Positions 49,901-57,951 are shown, counted from the first letter of the stretch. The stretch is 64,000 nucleotides of DNA from Vreelandella aquamarina (GCF_020075495.1 NZ_JABYQT010000010.1:1-64000); one strand, 5' to 3'. Numbers and translations are program-made. The notes: a model not told the origin generated them from the sequence alone.

Positions 49901-51853
49901 AGCGCAGGGCAGCTTGGTTTCGGCCCCTTGCCCCGGGCGTTCGGCATGCTGTTCTGGGCCGACCGCTCGAGCGACGAGAAGGCTACGCGCAACCTGCGCG
50001 CCCGCTGCCTGTCGGCGGGTATTCTGTGTCGAATCATGGACAACGACGACTTGATTCACGCCTTGATACAGGAAGTGAAGCCACAGCTCGAGGCCTTCCT
50101 CAAGACGCACCAGCTTGGCGGCTCGCAAAGCCAGCTTGCCAGCGCCACCGAGTTTCTGGTGCGCCAGCTGGCCGAAGAGGGCGATAGCTTCCCGGTGACC
50201 CAGTACGCGGCCAACCTGGTGGAGAGCTTTTCCACTACCATGCAGCGCCAGGGGCATTACGGGCACTTTCAGGAGGCGCTGGCCGTGGTCATGGGCCAGC
50301 CCGGCGCGCGGTGGACCATCACCTCACACTGGCTTCAGGCGCATGCCAGGCAGGCAGGGCAGGAGGCGCTGCTGCACTACCTGCCGGAGGCCATCGCCAT
50401 GCTCAACACCGCCGAGCGGCTCAAGACCACGGCGCATAGCGTCGAGCTTGCCTTTACCGTCGAGGGGCTCCTGGGCCAGCACGAGCGCCTTGACAAGCAG
50501 CAGCTCGCTTTACAGCTGGACGACTTCCAGGAGCGGCTACGCCATCATCAGCAAATTGCCGTGCGCGACTGGTCCGCGCTTCAGGAGCGGCGTCAGCGTA
50601 TTCTCCAGGAGCAGCGCCAGCGTCTGAGACTCGAAGAGTACGCGCCCAGGCCGCTGAACTCCTTTGTGCGCAACAAGCTCATTACCCAGAGCTACCTGCC
50701 GATCATCGGCGACAACCTGGCCAAGCAGATGGGCACCGTGGGTGATACCCGGCGTACCGACAACAGCGGCCTTCTGATGATGATTTCGCCACCAGGCTAC
50801 GGCAAGACCACCCTGATGGAGTATGTGGCCAACCGTCTCGGGCTGATCTTCATGAAGATCAACTGCCCAAGCCTTGGCCACGATGTGACATCGCTGGACC
50901 CGGACTCAGCCACGCACTCCACCGCCAGAGCGGAGCTGGTCAAGCTGAACCTGGCGTTTGAGATGGGCAACAACGTCATGCTCTATCTCGATGACATTCA
51001 GCATACGCATCCGGAGTTCCTGCAGAAATTCATTTCGCTGTGTGACGGCAGCCGGCGTATCGACGGCATCTGGAACGGCCGTACCAAGACTTATGATATG
51101 CGTGGCAAACGGTTCTGCATTGCCATGGCGGGTAACCCGTATACCGAAAGCGGCGATGTCTTCAAGGTGCCGGACATGCTCGCCAACCGGGCGGATGTGT
51201 ATAACCTGGGAGACGTGCTGAGCGGGATGGAGGATGTGTTCGCGCTCTCCTATATCGAGAACTCGATGAGCGCCAATACGGTGCTGGCGCCGTTGGCGAC
51301 ACGCGGACTGGACGACTTCTACCGTTTTGCCGACATGGCCGCCGGACGGGACGTGCCGAGCACCGATTTCGAGCACGACTACAGCGCCGCAGAGCGCGAA
51401 GAGATCGTTGCCGTGCTGAAGAACATGTTCAAGGTGCGCGAGGTGGTGCTGCGCGTCAACCAGCAGTACATCGCCTCCAGCGCCCAGGCCGATGAGTACC
51501 GCACCGAACCGCCTTTCCGCCTGCAGGGCAGTTACCGGAACATGAACCGCCTGGCGGAAAAGATTTCGCCTATCCTCAGTGAAGAAGAGCTTGAGGACAT
51601 CATCGACGACCACTATGTCGGCGAGGCGCAGCTGCTCACCCACGGAGCGGAAGAGAATCTGCTCAAGCTCAAGGAGCTGCGCGGTACGTTAAGCGATGAG
51701 GAAAAAGCGCGCTGGGAAGCGATCAAGCGCGAATTCAAGCGCCGTCAGCTCACGGGGGGCGATGAAGAAACCGGCGCCCTGGTGGTACGCCAGCTCAGTC
51801 TGATCGCCGAAGGGGTTGGTCAGTGGGGCCGTGTAAGGCAGGATGAAACCTGA
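46919..51853 (+). CDS. Giant AAA-type ATPase (family often labelled 'DNA repair ATPase') linked to flotillin
   Basis: A 1,644-residue protein. Residues 1-480 are a unique N-terminal region rich in beta strands, with propeller-like segments (LLENGHLAIFYAEDEPTLVH). Residues about 480-870 are long coiled coil (RRVDRTLNQFYWIGEPDFSA onward). A mixed region follows to 1,250. The AAA core has Walker A SPPGYGKTT near 1,290, Walker B NVMLYLDDIQ near 1,355 and a sensor-like AMAGNPYTESGDVFKVPDML near 1,400, which recalls MoxR-type ATPases (inference). A helical tail ends it. No signal peptide or membrane span. AGGA is eight bases before ATG 46919. The automatic name 'DNA repair ATPase' has no visible DNA-repair domain behind it; association with a membrane flotillin points elsewhere. 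Confidence 0.85.
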   Translation: MSKDAVSQEHASVENIVRESTAFETIQRRLSTQGNELDVSVARLNEARADVFGSSSMALLGRARVRTENNAIARDMVRIGDQILFGFNVQLGLRKTLDASDIFALYHLKDDDDGLELAEASFTDSFLTDEQFARDFKELQQYYSHATLVQLVTLNNKLLIAFQIGEKLSDVRVFRWELTGQGEVSRYIDNRGERDLVFPDRFAFPWKPAGRDLQEQGRAPHLNILDTVFVDNLRGHITFKIENNTSSGEGIFTDPVESDSQSLDDATFEYADLGPVLLVRILPFNEKQWRYYLFNRAEQHVKRIDAMAGSVIELPENHGLIFPSGFYLNTGELTTYEVPEEDLRFKRMVRSPNGEDVLYVFYAPRTGHVVLYRYNLIRKQVDTPMVGHGAALLENGHLAIFYAEDEPTLVHPIQVWDTPFMSERFHAQDAVRNDTPLGRIGNPELVRGIAELNSIVQLSGEQQANERHFNAIIRRVDRTLNQFYWIGEPDFSAIHEALEQLKHTAELMLDEYEKVQAIRAQTAKALDEVEKQQTELLRELKPSSWKTPDVFVTYLKRLRDHRGRLMALRERRYLDEKRLETLVEALDKAETSLTRQTFTFLAQPEALEGYRETLAELKAQVGESHTRQALAECVAQYRELTSGLDMIQGLLSSMSGGDAVEQTRITENISSIYAAINQQRSEAEIRLREQGSAEAQAQFAAQIRLFEQSLANGVGALREPDDCDQLMTRMLDQLQELESQFGEFDEFLTTILEQRESAHESIEGRRQQLQDERQRRVATLTEASQRILANVARRTERFETLEELHSFFAADAMVAKVRSMVDELRSAGANLEADDIAGRLRASQDAALRSVRDRADIYESGGNVIRLGPRHRFSVNQQNLDLTLVPRNDHIMLHLTGTQYYEPLEDSRLTELQDYWSMSLPSESRTVYRAEYLAYLFMQELAAPGAPQVNVEDVEELQRHIASFASPRYREGYEKGIHDHDAALIVKTLWPARQSAGQLGFGPLPRAFGMLFWADRSSDEKATRNLRARCLSAGILCRIMDNDDLIHALIQEVKPQLEAFLKTHQLGGSQSQLASATEFLVRQLAEEGDSFPVTQYAANLVESFSTTMQRQGHYGHFQEALAVVMGQPGARWTITSHWLQAHARQAGQEALLHYLPEAIAMLNTAERLKTTAHSVELAFTVEGLLGQHERLDKQQLALQLDDFQERLRHHQQIAVRDWSALQERRQRILQEQRQRLRLEEYAPRPLNSFVRNKLITQSYLPIIGDNLAKQMGTVGDTRRTDNSGLLMMISPPGYGKTTLMEYVANRLGLIFMKINCPSLGHDVTSLDPDSATHSTARAELVKLNLAFEMGNNVMLYLDDIQHTHPEFLQKFISLCDGSRRIDGIWNGRTKTYDMRGKRFCIAMAGNPYTESGDVFKVPDMLANRADVYNLGDVLSGMEDVFALSYIENSMSANTVLAPLATRGLDDFYRFADMAAGRDVPSTDFEHDYSAAEREEIVAVLKNMFKVREVVLRVNQQYIASSAQADEYRTEPPFRLQGSYRNMNRLAEKISPILSEEELEDIIDDHYVGEAQLLTHGAEENLLKLKELRGTLSDEEKARWEAIKREFKRRQLTGGDEETGALVVRQLSLIAEGVGQWGRVRQDET

Positions 51854-52024
51854 CCTGATCTCGCCGACCCCAGGCGGGAGATAGCAACCGAAAAACGCTG
51901 TTTCAAGGAGTTCGATCATGAGATTCGGGCTTGCCGTGCCTAACTGCTGAAACAGGAACCGCGCCTGGATAATACCAATAGCCTGCCCGAACGGTTATAG
52001 CGCCTGGCCCCGTGTTAATGCACC

Positions 52025-52115
52025 CATCTTGGCGGCATAACGAGCGCCAGCGAAGCATCCGCAGTGGCGGCCCGGTGTGACGTGGCGACAGCCGCCCGGG
52101 CCGCGGCGCTGAGTC
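52025..52115 (+). repeat. Degenerate REP-like sequence downstream of the ATPase gene
   Basis: GCGGCATAACGAGCGCCAGCGAAGCATCCGCA resembles the second half of the fliD-fliC REP unit (GCGGCGTAACGAGCACCGCGAGGCACCCGCA, at 37900-37930). It sits in the 265-base gap between convergent genes, like the other copies. The CCGCCCGGGCCGCGGCGC at its end is also dyad-rich. Confidence 0.5.
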
Positions 52116-52118
52116 ATG

Positions 52119-52673
52119 CTACTCGATGGCAGAAAACGGGTTCTCGGCCATCAAAAACGCCCGCAGGTCGGGTTTTTGTGGGTGATCGTTCAGCCACTGG
52201 CGGATTTCCAGGGCTTTCTCGTAATCGCTGTCGCCAAACTTCTGGCGATAGAGGTGGGCGAAGGTATCGCTGGTTCGCTCTTCGCGAATGCGCTGCTGCC
52301 AGTGATCGGTGAGAATGGCATTCAGGTTGCCTGCCAGGCCCTCCGCCACCAGCATTTCCCACTCGCCTTTATTGAGCCAGACACCGCCGACTCTGGCGCT
52401 ATAGTCGATGCGATGGGCGTGGTCCTTGGTAATTCGGAACTTGCTCATGATACTGCCCGTCATGGGGCAGATCATCGCGCCTATCGTATCTTCAGCATCG
52501 ATGTTTTCGATATGGCCATCGTCAAATACATGTTCAGGGTGGCGCTCTTTCCAACTGATGTAATCTTCGATCAATATCCAGTTACCACCGCAGTGATCAC
52601 ATGTATGGCTGCGAAAAAGTGCGTCGATAAAACTGGGTGTCAAATGGCCTTCTTGGCACGCCGTACATTTCAA
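52119..52673 (-). CDS. Zinc-ribbon (TFIIB-type) domain protein
   Basis: A 184-residue soluble protein. The N-terminal zinc ribbon has Cys3, Cys6, Cys25 and Cys28 (KCTACQEGHL...TCDHCGGNW), the pattern of the zf-TFIIB family. The middle holds MICPMTGSIMSKFRITKDHA and GGVWLNKGEWEML, the sequence which in two-ribbon members forms a second, here Cys-poor, ribbon. The last 60 residues are helical. The start is a TTG at 52673 with AAGGAG seven bases before it; an ATG at 52724 would add 17 residues ahead of the Cys motif, which is unusual. Role unknown; possibly a nucleic-acid or protein-binding adaptor. It is convergent with the giant ATPase gene, without evident operon partner. Confidence 0.8.
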   Translation of the reverse strand: MKCTACQEGHLTPSFIDALFRSHTCDHCGGNWILIEDYISWKERHPEHVFDDGHIENIDAEDTIGAMICPMTGSIMSKFRITKDHAHRIDYSARVGGVWLNKGEWEMLVAEGLAGNLNAILTDHWQQRIREERTSDTFAHLYRQKFGDSDYEKALEIRQWLNDHPQKPDLRAFLMAENPFSAIE

Positions 52674-52789
52674 TGAACTGCTCCTTATAACTTTAACGCT
52701 TCTAAAGATACTGAAAGCTGCCATGAAAGTTCATTAGGGGCAAGTTATCCTGAGAGGCAGATTACGACTCTTCCCTGCAGGTATACCTG

Positions 52790-53062
52790 GTGTCGGGCGC
52801 TACTCCCCAAAACCCGGTGCGGGTCGCAAATGCCTATCCGCCGGGTGTGATGCCCTCTGCCGACGCGTTTTTGGAAGAAGCGAACGTGTTGAGCGGAGTA
52901 AGCCTGATCGTCGAGAAGCCCAAGCGTAAGCGCGGCTTTGACAAGCTGCAGTTAGGCAAGCTGGTCGCGCTAGGTCAGGAGTTTGCCGCACTCGGTGGCG
53001 CCATACTTGACGCCGACCGACAACCTGCCTCGCCCAAGACGTTCAAGAACATTACGGGGTAG
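52790..53062 (+). CDS. Doubtful small ORF, 90 residues
   Basis: An open frame beginning at GTG without a clear ribosome site; the frame is open from 52754. The product VSGATPQNPVRVANAYPPGV... is polar, with a basic stretch EKPKRKRGFDKLQLGK and ends KTFKNITG. No family was recognised. It may be a real orphan gene or the remnant of one: the base use is coding-like (GC-rich third positions), but both ends are abrupt. Neighbours are a divergent zinc-ribbon gene and a downstream amino-acid transporter. Confidence 0.3.
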   Translation: MSGATPQNPVRVANAYPPGVMPSADAFLEEANVLSGVSLIVEKPKRKRGFDKLQLGKLVALGQEFAALGGAILDADRQPASPKTFKNITG

Positions 53063-53330
53063 TCCGTCAGCGCCGTGAGGCACTCGTTGACCGCCTTGGC
53101 TAACGCCAGTGCTATTTAACGTCTACACTTTTTTAGAAAGTAGATGTATACGGCGTCCCGCCTCCGCGCTGACCTGATGTCGTTATTAATAGCTATAATG
53201 AATAAAAACTATTTTTAATATTCTTTTTTGTATTTATGATGCGTTCATAGCTGCTACACCGCTAAACAAGAGTGGCAGAAGCTAACCGTCGAACCCGGCA
53301 GGCAGTGCTTGCCCATGAGGATACCTGCAG

Positions 53331-54122
53331 ATGACACGTACACGCCGAATCACATCTCGTCGATTGGCCCAGCTGGCCGCGGCCCTCACCCTGAGCGTGG
53401 CAAGTGGTCTTGCCACCGTTCAGGCGCAGGCGGATACGCTGCGAGTGGGCATGTCCGGCGGTTATTTCCCCTTTACCTTCGTCGAGCGCAACGAGCTTAA
53501 AGGGTTCGAAGTGGACGTTCTCAACGCGGTAGGCGAGATAACCGGCGATGACGTCGAGTTCGTGACCGCGAGCTTCTCGGGCCTTGCCGGCATGCTGGAT
53601 TCCGGGCGCATCGATACCATTGCCAACCAGATCACCATCACCCCAGAGCGCCAGGCCAAGTATGTATTTACCGCGCCCTACGTATATGACGGAGCACAGG
53701 TCGTGGTCCGCGCCGGTAATGACACCATCAATGGCGTGGAAGATCTTTCCGGCAAGACCGTGGCGGTAAACCTGGGCTCCAACTACGAGCAGCTGCTGCG
53801 TGAGTTGCCCAATGCCGATGGGATCGATATTCGCACCTACGAATCCAACGTGGAGCAGGATGTGGCGCTCGGGCGTATCAATGCCTTTGTCATGGACCGG
53901 GTAAGCGCGACCCAGGTCATCAAGGAGCGCGGCCTGCCGCTGGCGCTTGCCGGCCAGCCGTTTACGGTCATCGAAAACGCTCTGCCGTTTCGGGATGACG
54001 AGGCGGGCAATGCTCATCGCGACCGGGTGGATGAAGCGCTAGCCGAGCTTCGCGAGAACGGCAAGCTGCGCGAAATTTCCGAAAAATGGTTTGATACGGA
54101 TATCACGCAACAGCCGGAATAA
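53331..54122 (+). CDS. Polar amino acid ABC transporter, substrate-binding protein
   Basis: A 263-residue periplasmic binding protein of family 3. The signal peptide is about residues 1-34 (LAQLAAALTLSVASGLATVQ). The mature part opens DTLRVGMSGGYFPFTFVERN and has LKGFEVDVLNAVGEITGDDV, LAGMLDSGRIDTIANQITIT and SGKTVAVNLGSNYEQLL, standard for polar amino-acid and cystine receptors. The pattern GGYFPFTF...FEVDV is close to cystine-type receptors such as FliY/TcyJ, but specificity is not certain. It leads an operon with permease and ATPase. A strong hairpin behind it (54157-54181) may allow more binding protein than permease to be made. Confidence 0.9.
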   Translation: MTRTRRITSRRLAQLAAALTLSVASGLATVQAQADTLRVGMSGGYFPFTFVERNELKGFEVDVLNAVGEITGDDVEFVTASFSGLAGMLDSGRIDTIANQITITPERQAKYVFTAPYVYDGAQVVVRAGNDTINGVEDLSGKTVAVNLGSNYEQLLRELPNADGIDIRTYESNVEQDVALGRINAFVMDRVSATQVIKERGLPLALAGQPFTVIENALPFRDDEAGNAHRDRVDEALAELRENGKLREISEKWFDTDITQQPE

Positions 54123-54156
54123 CCGCTACGCTGTCATCTGAAGCTATGTATTGAAC

Positions 54157-54181
54157 ACGGCCGTGGGTAGCCCACGGCCGT
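54157..54181 (+). promoter_or_regulatory. Intercistronic hairpin behind the binding-protein gene
   Basis: ACGGCCGTGGG-TAG-CCCACGGCCGT is a perfect 11-bp stem with a three-base loop between binding protein and permease genes, followed only by TTTGC. Such hairpins protect the upstream mRNA from 3' decay and set unequal protein ratios in ABC importer operons. Confidence 0.75.
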
Positions 54182-54202
54182 TTGCTTATAAGCGATGCCG
54201 AC

Positions 54203-54871
54203 ATGCTAAACCTGGAATACATGTGGGGGCTGTTACCGGTCCTGCTGAGCTATCTACCGCTGACGCTACAGATGGCGACTATTGCCATGCTGTTTGCACT
54301 GGTGTTTGCCTGCCTGCTGGCGGTGGTCCGTGTGACCCGCGTGCCGCTTTTGAACGGTTTGGCGCTACTGTTTATCTCGTTTTTTCGCGGCACGCCGCTG
54401 CTCGTCCAGCTGTTCCTGTTCTATTACGGCCTGCCGCAGCTGGTCGAAGCGTTGGTGTCGATCAACGGTGTCACGGCGGCGGTGCTTGGCCTGACGCTGC
54501 ATTTCTCGGCATACATGGCCGAATCCATTCGCGCAGCCATCGTGGGGATCGACCGCAGCCAGACCGAGGCGGCGCTCTCCATCGGCATGACCCAGCCGCA
54601 GCTGATGCGGCGCATCATTCTGCCCCAGGCGACGCGTGTGGCTACTCCCACGCTGATGAACTACTTCATCGACATGATCAAGGCGACGTCGCTGGCCTTT
54701 ACGCTGGGCGTCACCGAGCTGATGGGGGCGACGCAAAAAGAGGCTTCCAGCAGCTTTCTGTATCTGGAAGCCTTCCTGCTGGTCGCAATCATCTACTGGG
54801 TCGTGGTGGAGTTGCTCTCCTGGGGGCAGCGGCGCCTGGAAACCTATCTCAACAGGGCGTACCAGCGATGA
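54203..54871 (+). CDS. Polar amino acid ABC transporter, permease
   Basis: A 222-residue HisM-type permease with about five membrane segments (LLPVLLSYLPLTLQMATIAM at the start). Family marks are LFISFFRGTPLLVQLFLFYY and the cytoplasmic EAA loop QTEAALSIGMTQPQLMRRII, followed by LPQATRVATPTLMNYFIDMIK. The R-G-T-P motif is conserved in amino-acid permeases. The ATG at 54203 is taken; no strong ribosome site is visible, so coupling to upstream translation or an alternative ATG at 54182 is possible. It overlaps the ATPase gene by four bases (ATGA). Confidence 0.92.
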   Translation: MLNLEYMWGLLPVLLSYLPLTLQMATIAMLFALVFACLLAVVRVTRVPLLNGLALLFISFFRGTPLLVQLFLFYYGLPQLVEALVSINGVTAAVLGLTLHFSAYMAESIRAAIVGIDRSQTEAALSIGMTQPQLMRRIILPQATRVATPTLMNYFIDMIKATSLAFTLGVTELMGATQKEASSSFLYLEAFLLVAIIYWVVVELLSWGQRRLETYLNRAYQR

Positions 54872-55623
54872 TTACTCTTGAGGCAGTGACCAAGCGCTTT
54901 GGCAAGCAGAACGTATTTGCCGACATCGACCTGACGCTTGCGCGGGGCGAGATCATCGTCATCATCGGCCCCTCGGGCACGGGAAAATCCACCCTGCTGC
55001 GCTGTATCAATTTTCTGGAGCGGCCGGATTCAGGGCGCATTACCGTAGGGGGCGTGCAGGTGGACGCCCAGCGCGCCAGCCGGGCGGATATCCTGAAGCT
55101 GCGCCGGCGTACGGCGTTCGTGTTTCAGAACTACGGCCTGTTTGCCAACAAGACGGCCCTTGAGAATATCAGCGAAGGCATGATCGTGGTCGACAAGATA
55201 CCCCGGCAGCAGGCCCATGCCCGCGCCCGGGAGATTCTCGAGCGTATCGGCCTGGCCGATAAACACGATGCCTATCCGGCCGCGCTTTCCGGCGGTCAGC
55301 AGCAGCGTATCGGCATCGGGCGCGCCATGGCGGCCAACGCCGATGTAATTTTGTTTGACGAGCCGACGTCATCACTGGACCCGCAGTGGGTAGGGGAGGT
55401 GCTGAGCCTGATGAAACAGCTCGCCTCCGAGCAGCAGACCATGATCATCGTCACCCACGAAATGCAGTTTGCCCGCGACGTGGCAGACCGGGTGGTATTC
55501 ATGGACGAAGGGCAGATCATCGAGCAGGCCCCGCCACAGGAGTTGTTCACCGCGCCCAAGGACCCGCGCACGCAGCGCTTTCTGCGCAAGATACTCGCGC
55601 CCACCGGCCAGCCGCTGCCCTGA
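54868..55623 (+). CDS. Polar amino acid ABC transporter, ATP-binding protein
   Basis: A 251-residue HisP-type ATPase. Walker A GPSGTGKST (33-41), Q-loop VFQNYGLFANKTAL, signature LSGGQQQRIGIGRAMA, Walker B VILFDEPTSSLDPQWVGE and switch IVTHEMQFARDVAD are complete. The C-terminal FTAPKDPRTQRFLRKIL is the usual family ending. It powers the permease encoded just before. The start overlaps the previous stop. An extended frame is open upstream of 54868 across the permease gene, but the coding there belongs to the permease. It closes the importer operon; no intrinsic terminator is evident in the next 240 bases before rpsT. Confidence 0.94.
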   Translation: MITLEAVTKRFGKQNVFADIDLTLARGEIIVIIGPSGTGKSTLLRCINFLERPDSGRITVGGVQVDAQRASRADILKLRRRTAFVFQNYGLFANKTALENISEGMIVVDKIPRQQAHARAREILERIGLADKHDAYPAALSGGQQQRIGIGRAMAANADVILFDEPTSSLDPQWVGEVLSLMKQLASEQQTMIIVTHEMQFARDVADRVVFMDEGQIIEQAPPQELFTAPKDPRTQRFLRKILAPTGQPLP

Positions 55624-55863
55624 ACGGCGTGATACCCGCTAGCCTGGCGGCTTTACGCGTGATAGACTACGCCATCCTCTCAGACAAGACCCGTGGGCGG
55701 GCAGTCACATCAACTGCCGGTCACACACTTTGAATGAGCTTGAAAGCTCTTCAAATCAATTGGTTGTTACGGAAATGTCGTGATTGGGCGAGCGCCCTCC
55801 GACAAACACAAAGTTAATCCGTTGCCGAATCAGCGGCAACCTTTATTCTCCAAGGAGATACCA

Positions 55864-56130
55864 GTGGCGAACAGCAAGCAAGCTCGCAAGCGCGCCCGCC
55901 AGGCCGAGAACCGTCGCGTCCTGAAAGCCAGCCAGCGCAGCATGGTCCGCACCTACATCAAGCGTGTGATCAAGGCCATCAACACCGGCGACCATGGCAA
56001 GGCAATGGAAGAGTTCAAGGTGATGCAGCCGGTCGTTGACCGTATTGCTGACAAGGACGTGCTTTCCAAGAAGAAAGCGGCGCGCCTGAAAAGCCGTTTG
56101 AACAAGCGTATCAAGGCACTGGCGGCGTAA
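55864..56130 (+). CDS. rpsT: 30S ribosomal protein S20
   Basis: An 88-residue very basic protein (ANSKQARKRARQAENRRVLK, then RSMVRTYIKRVIKAI and a C-terminal KKKAARLKSRLNKRIKAL), the full-length S20. It binds 16S rRNA in the body of the small subunit. The start is GTG with AAGGAG six bases before it; S20 genes in gammaproteobacteria often use non-ATG starts linked to autogenous control of translation. A sharp terminator follows. Confidence 0.98.
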   Translation: MANSKQARKRARQAENRRVLKASQRSMVRTYIKRVIKAINTGDHGKAMEEFKVMQPVVDRIADKDVLSKKKAARLKSRLNKRIKALAA

Positions 56131-56145
56131 GCCGGCAGGCGCCAT

Positions 56146-56172
56146 AAAAAACCGGCTGCGGCCGGTTTTTTT
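56146..56172 (+). terminator. Rho-independent terminator of rpsT
   Basis: AAAAAACCGGC, loop TGCG, GCCGGTTTTTTT: strong stem with a T-run, 16 bases behind the rpsT stop. Confidence 0.95.
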
Positions 56173-56236
56173 GTGTCTGATGGTTTTTCCTGGCGATGGT
56201 AAGCGGGCAACCTGCCCGCGTGAACGGATAAAAGCG

Positions 56237-57826
56237 ATGACCCAAAGCACGCCTGCAGGCGACCCCTCATCTGCCGCCAACGTGGCGCCGGCGCACGGGC
56301 TCATGCGCTCGGGGCTGGTGGTCAGTGTCATGACCATGCTGTCGCGGGTAATGGGGCTGGTGCGTGACGTGGTGGTGGCGACGCTGCTGGGCGCCAGCGA
56401 CGGGGCGGATGCCTTTTTCGTGGCGTTCAAGATCCCCAATTTCCTGCGTCGCCTGTTTGCCGAAGGGGCGTTCAATCAGGCCTTCGTGCCGGTACTTTCC
56501 GAGTACTCGACCCAGCGCACCAAGCAGGAGATTCGCGAGCTGTTGAACGCGGTGGCGGGAAGTCTGACAGCACTGCTTGCGCTGATCACGGCGCTGGCGA
56601 TGCTGTGCGCGCCGTGGCTTATCTGGGTGTTTGCGCCGGGGTTTGGCAGTGACCCGGGCAAGCTCGCCATGACCGCCGATATGCTGCGCCTGACGTTTCC
56701 ATATCTGCTGTTGATTTCGCTCACGGCGTTTTCCGGCAGCGTGCTGAACACCTGGAACCGCTTTGCCGTGCCCGCCTTCACGCCGGTACTGCTGAATCTT
56801 TCGCTGATCGGCGCGGCGCTGTTTCTGACGCCACTGATGGACGAGCCTGCCATGGCGCTCGCCTGGGGGGTGCTGATCGCCGGCGCCGCCCAGTTGATCT
56901 TCCAGGTGCCGTTTCTGGTGCGCCTGGGGCTCTTGCCCACGCCCTGGCCCAATTTTGCCCATGAAGGCGTCAAGCGTATCCTGAAGCTGATGGCGCCGGC
57001 GCTGTTTGGCGTATCGGTATCCCAGATCAACCTGCTGCTGGATACCGTGCTGGCATCCTTGCTCGCCGCCGGCAGTGTCTCCTGGCTCTACTATTCCGAT
57101 CGCCTGGTGGAGCTTCCGCTGGGCGTATTTGGCGTGGCGATCGCCACGGTGATTCTGCCAGCACTTTCCAAGCGTCATGCCGCGCAGTCCAGGACGCATT
57201 TTGCCGCCATGCTCGACTGGGCGCTGCGCGTGGTACTGCTGCTGGGCTTGCCCGCCGCCCTGGCGCTGGCGGTACTGGCCGAACCGTTACTGATTACCCT
57301 GTTCCACTATGGGGCAATGACCGACACCGATATCCAGATGGCCGCCATGAGCCTGCGCGCCTATGCGTTTGGCCTGGTGGCGTTCATGCTGATCAAGGTG
57401 CTGGCGCCGGGCTTCTTCGCTCGTCAGGACACCAAGACACCGGTCAAGGTAGGGATTGTCGCCATGGTCGCCAACATGGTGTTCAATCTTGTCCTGATCT
57501 GGCCGCTGGCTCACGCGGGGCTTGCGCTGGCAACGGCGCTGTCGGCATTTCTTAACGCCGGGCTTCTAGGCTATCTGCTGCACAAGCAGGGCGTGCTGGT
57601 CTTTCAACCCGGCTGGGGGCGCTATGCAGTGCAGCTTGGCGGAGGCAGCATCCTGATGACCGTGGCGCTCTATGTCGTCTCGCCGCCATGGCAGGTGTGG
57701 CTGGACTTCAGTCTGTGGCAGCGCGTGGGCTGGGTGGCCATGCTGGTCGGCCTGGGGGGCTCGCTCTACTTTATCTGGCTGGCAGCGCTTGGCTTGCGGC
57801 TGCGCCATTTCAAGATGCAGAGTTGA
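56237..57826 (+). CDS. murJ: Lipid II flippase MurJ (MviN)
   Basis: A 529-residue inner-membrane protein with about 14 spanning segments. MurJ marks: LVVSVMTMLSRVMGLVRDVV, with the conserved R-x-x-G-x-x-R-D, then GADAFFVAFKIPNFLRRLFA and EGAFNQAFVPVLSEYSTQ. Later follow PALFGVSVSQINLLLDTVLA and KVLAPGFFARQDTKTPVKVG. It moves lipid II over the inner membrane for peptidoglycan synthesis. The ATG at 56237 gives the normal MurJ length with a polar N-terminal tail; upstream in-frame codons overlap the rpsT terminator. Order rpsT-murJ-ribF-ileS is widely conserved in gammaproteobacteria. Confidence 0.97.
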   Translation: MTQSTPAGDPSSAANVAPAHGLMRSGLVVSVMTMLSRVMGLVRDVVVATLLGASDGADAFFVAFKIPNFLRRLFAEGAFNQAFVPVLSEYSTQRTKQEIRELLNAVAGSLTALLALITALAMLCAPWLIWVFAPGFGSDPGKLAMTADMLRLTFPYLLLISLTAFSGSVLNTWNRFAVPAFTPVLLNLSLIGAALFLTPLMDEPAMALAWGVLIAGAAQLIFQVPFLVRLGLLPTPWPNFAHEGVKRILKLMAPALFGVSVSQINLLLDTVLASLLAAGSVSWLYYSDRLVELPLGVFGVAIATVILPALSKRHAAQSRTHFAAMLDWALRVVLLLGLPAALALAVLAEPLLITLFHYGAMTDTDIQMAAMSLRAYAFGLVAFMLIKVLAPGFFARQDTKTPVKVGIVAMVANMVFNLVLIWPLAHAGLALATALSAFLNAGLLGYLLHKQGVLVFQPGWGRYAVQLGGGSILMTVALYVVSPPWQVWLDFSLWQRVGWVAMLVGLGGSLYFIWLAALGLRLRHFKMQS

Positions 57827-57850
57827 ATCTTGCGGTTGATGCAGAGAGAG

Positions 57851-57882
57851 TTGGACATTTAGTGCGGCGGGTTCGCTATAAT
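57851..57882 (+). promoter_or_regulatory. Possible sigma-70 promoter before ribF
   Basis: A perfect TATAAT -10 (57877-57882) with TTGGAC (57851-57856) upstream. The 20-base spacer is long, so the -35 assignment is doubtful; the -10 lies about 70 bases before the ribF start. Confidence 0.45.
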
Positions 57883-57951
57883 CAGGGGTTTTTACGCTTC
57901 GCCAACGCCTGAAGAGGCGGGAAAGGGGCAAACTACAACGGCTGAGGTGCC

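Noticed and set aside
48788..50266. 492-codon minus-strand frame opposite the giant ATPase
   Set aside because: Antisense shadow; no ribosome site and no family features, while the plus-strand frame is continuous for over 4.9 kb.
54151..54867. Long upstream extension of the amino-acid transporter ATPase
   Set aside because: The extension lies in another frame over the permease gene, whose membrane protein is clearly the real product; the ATPase starts at 54868.
57840..57951. FMN riboswitch upstream of ribF
   Set aside because: The spacer is only about 110 bases and shows none of the conserved FMN-aptamer stems; a simple promoter is more likely.
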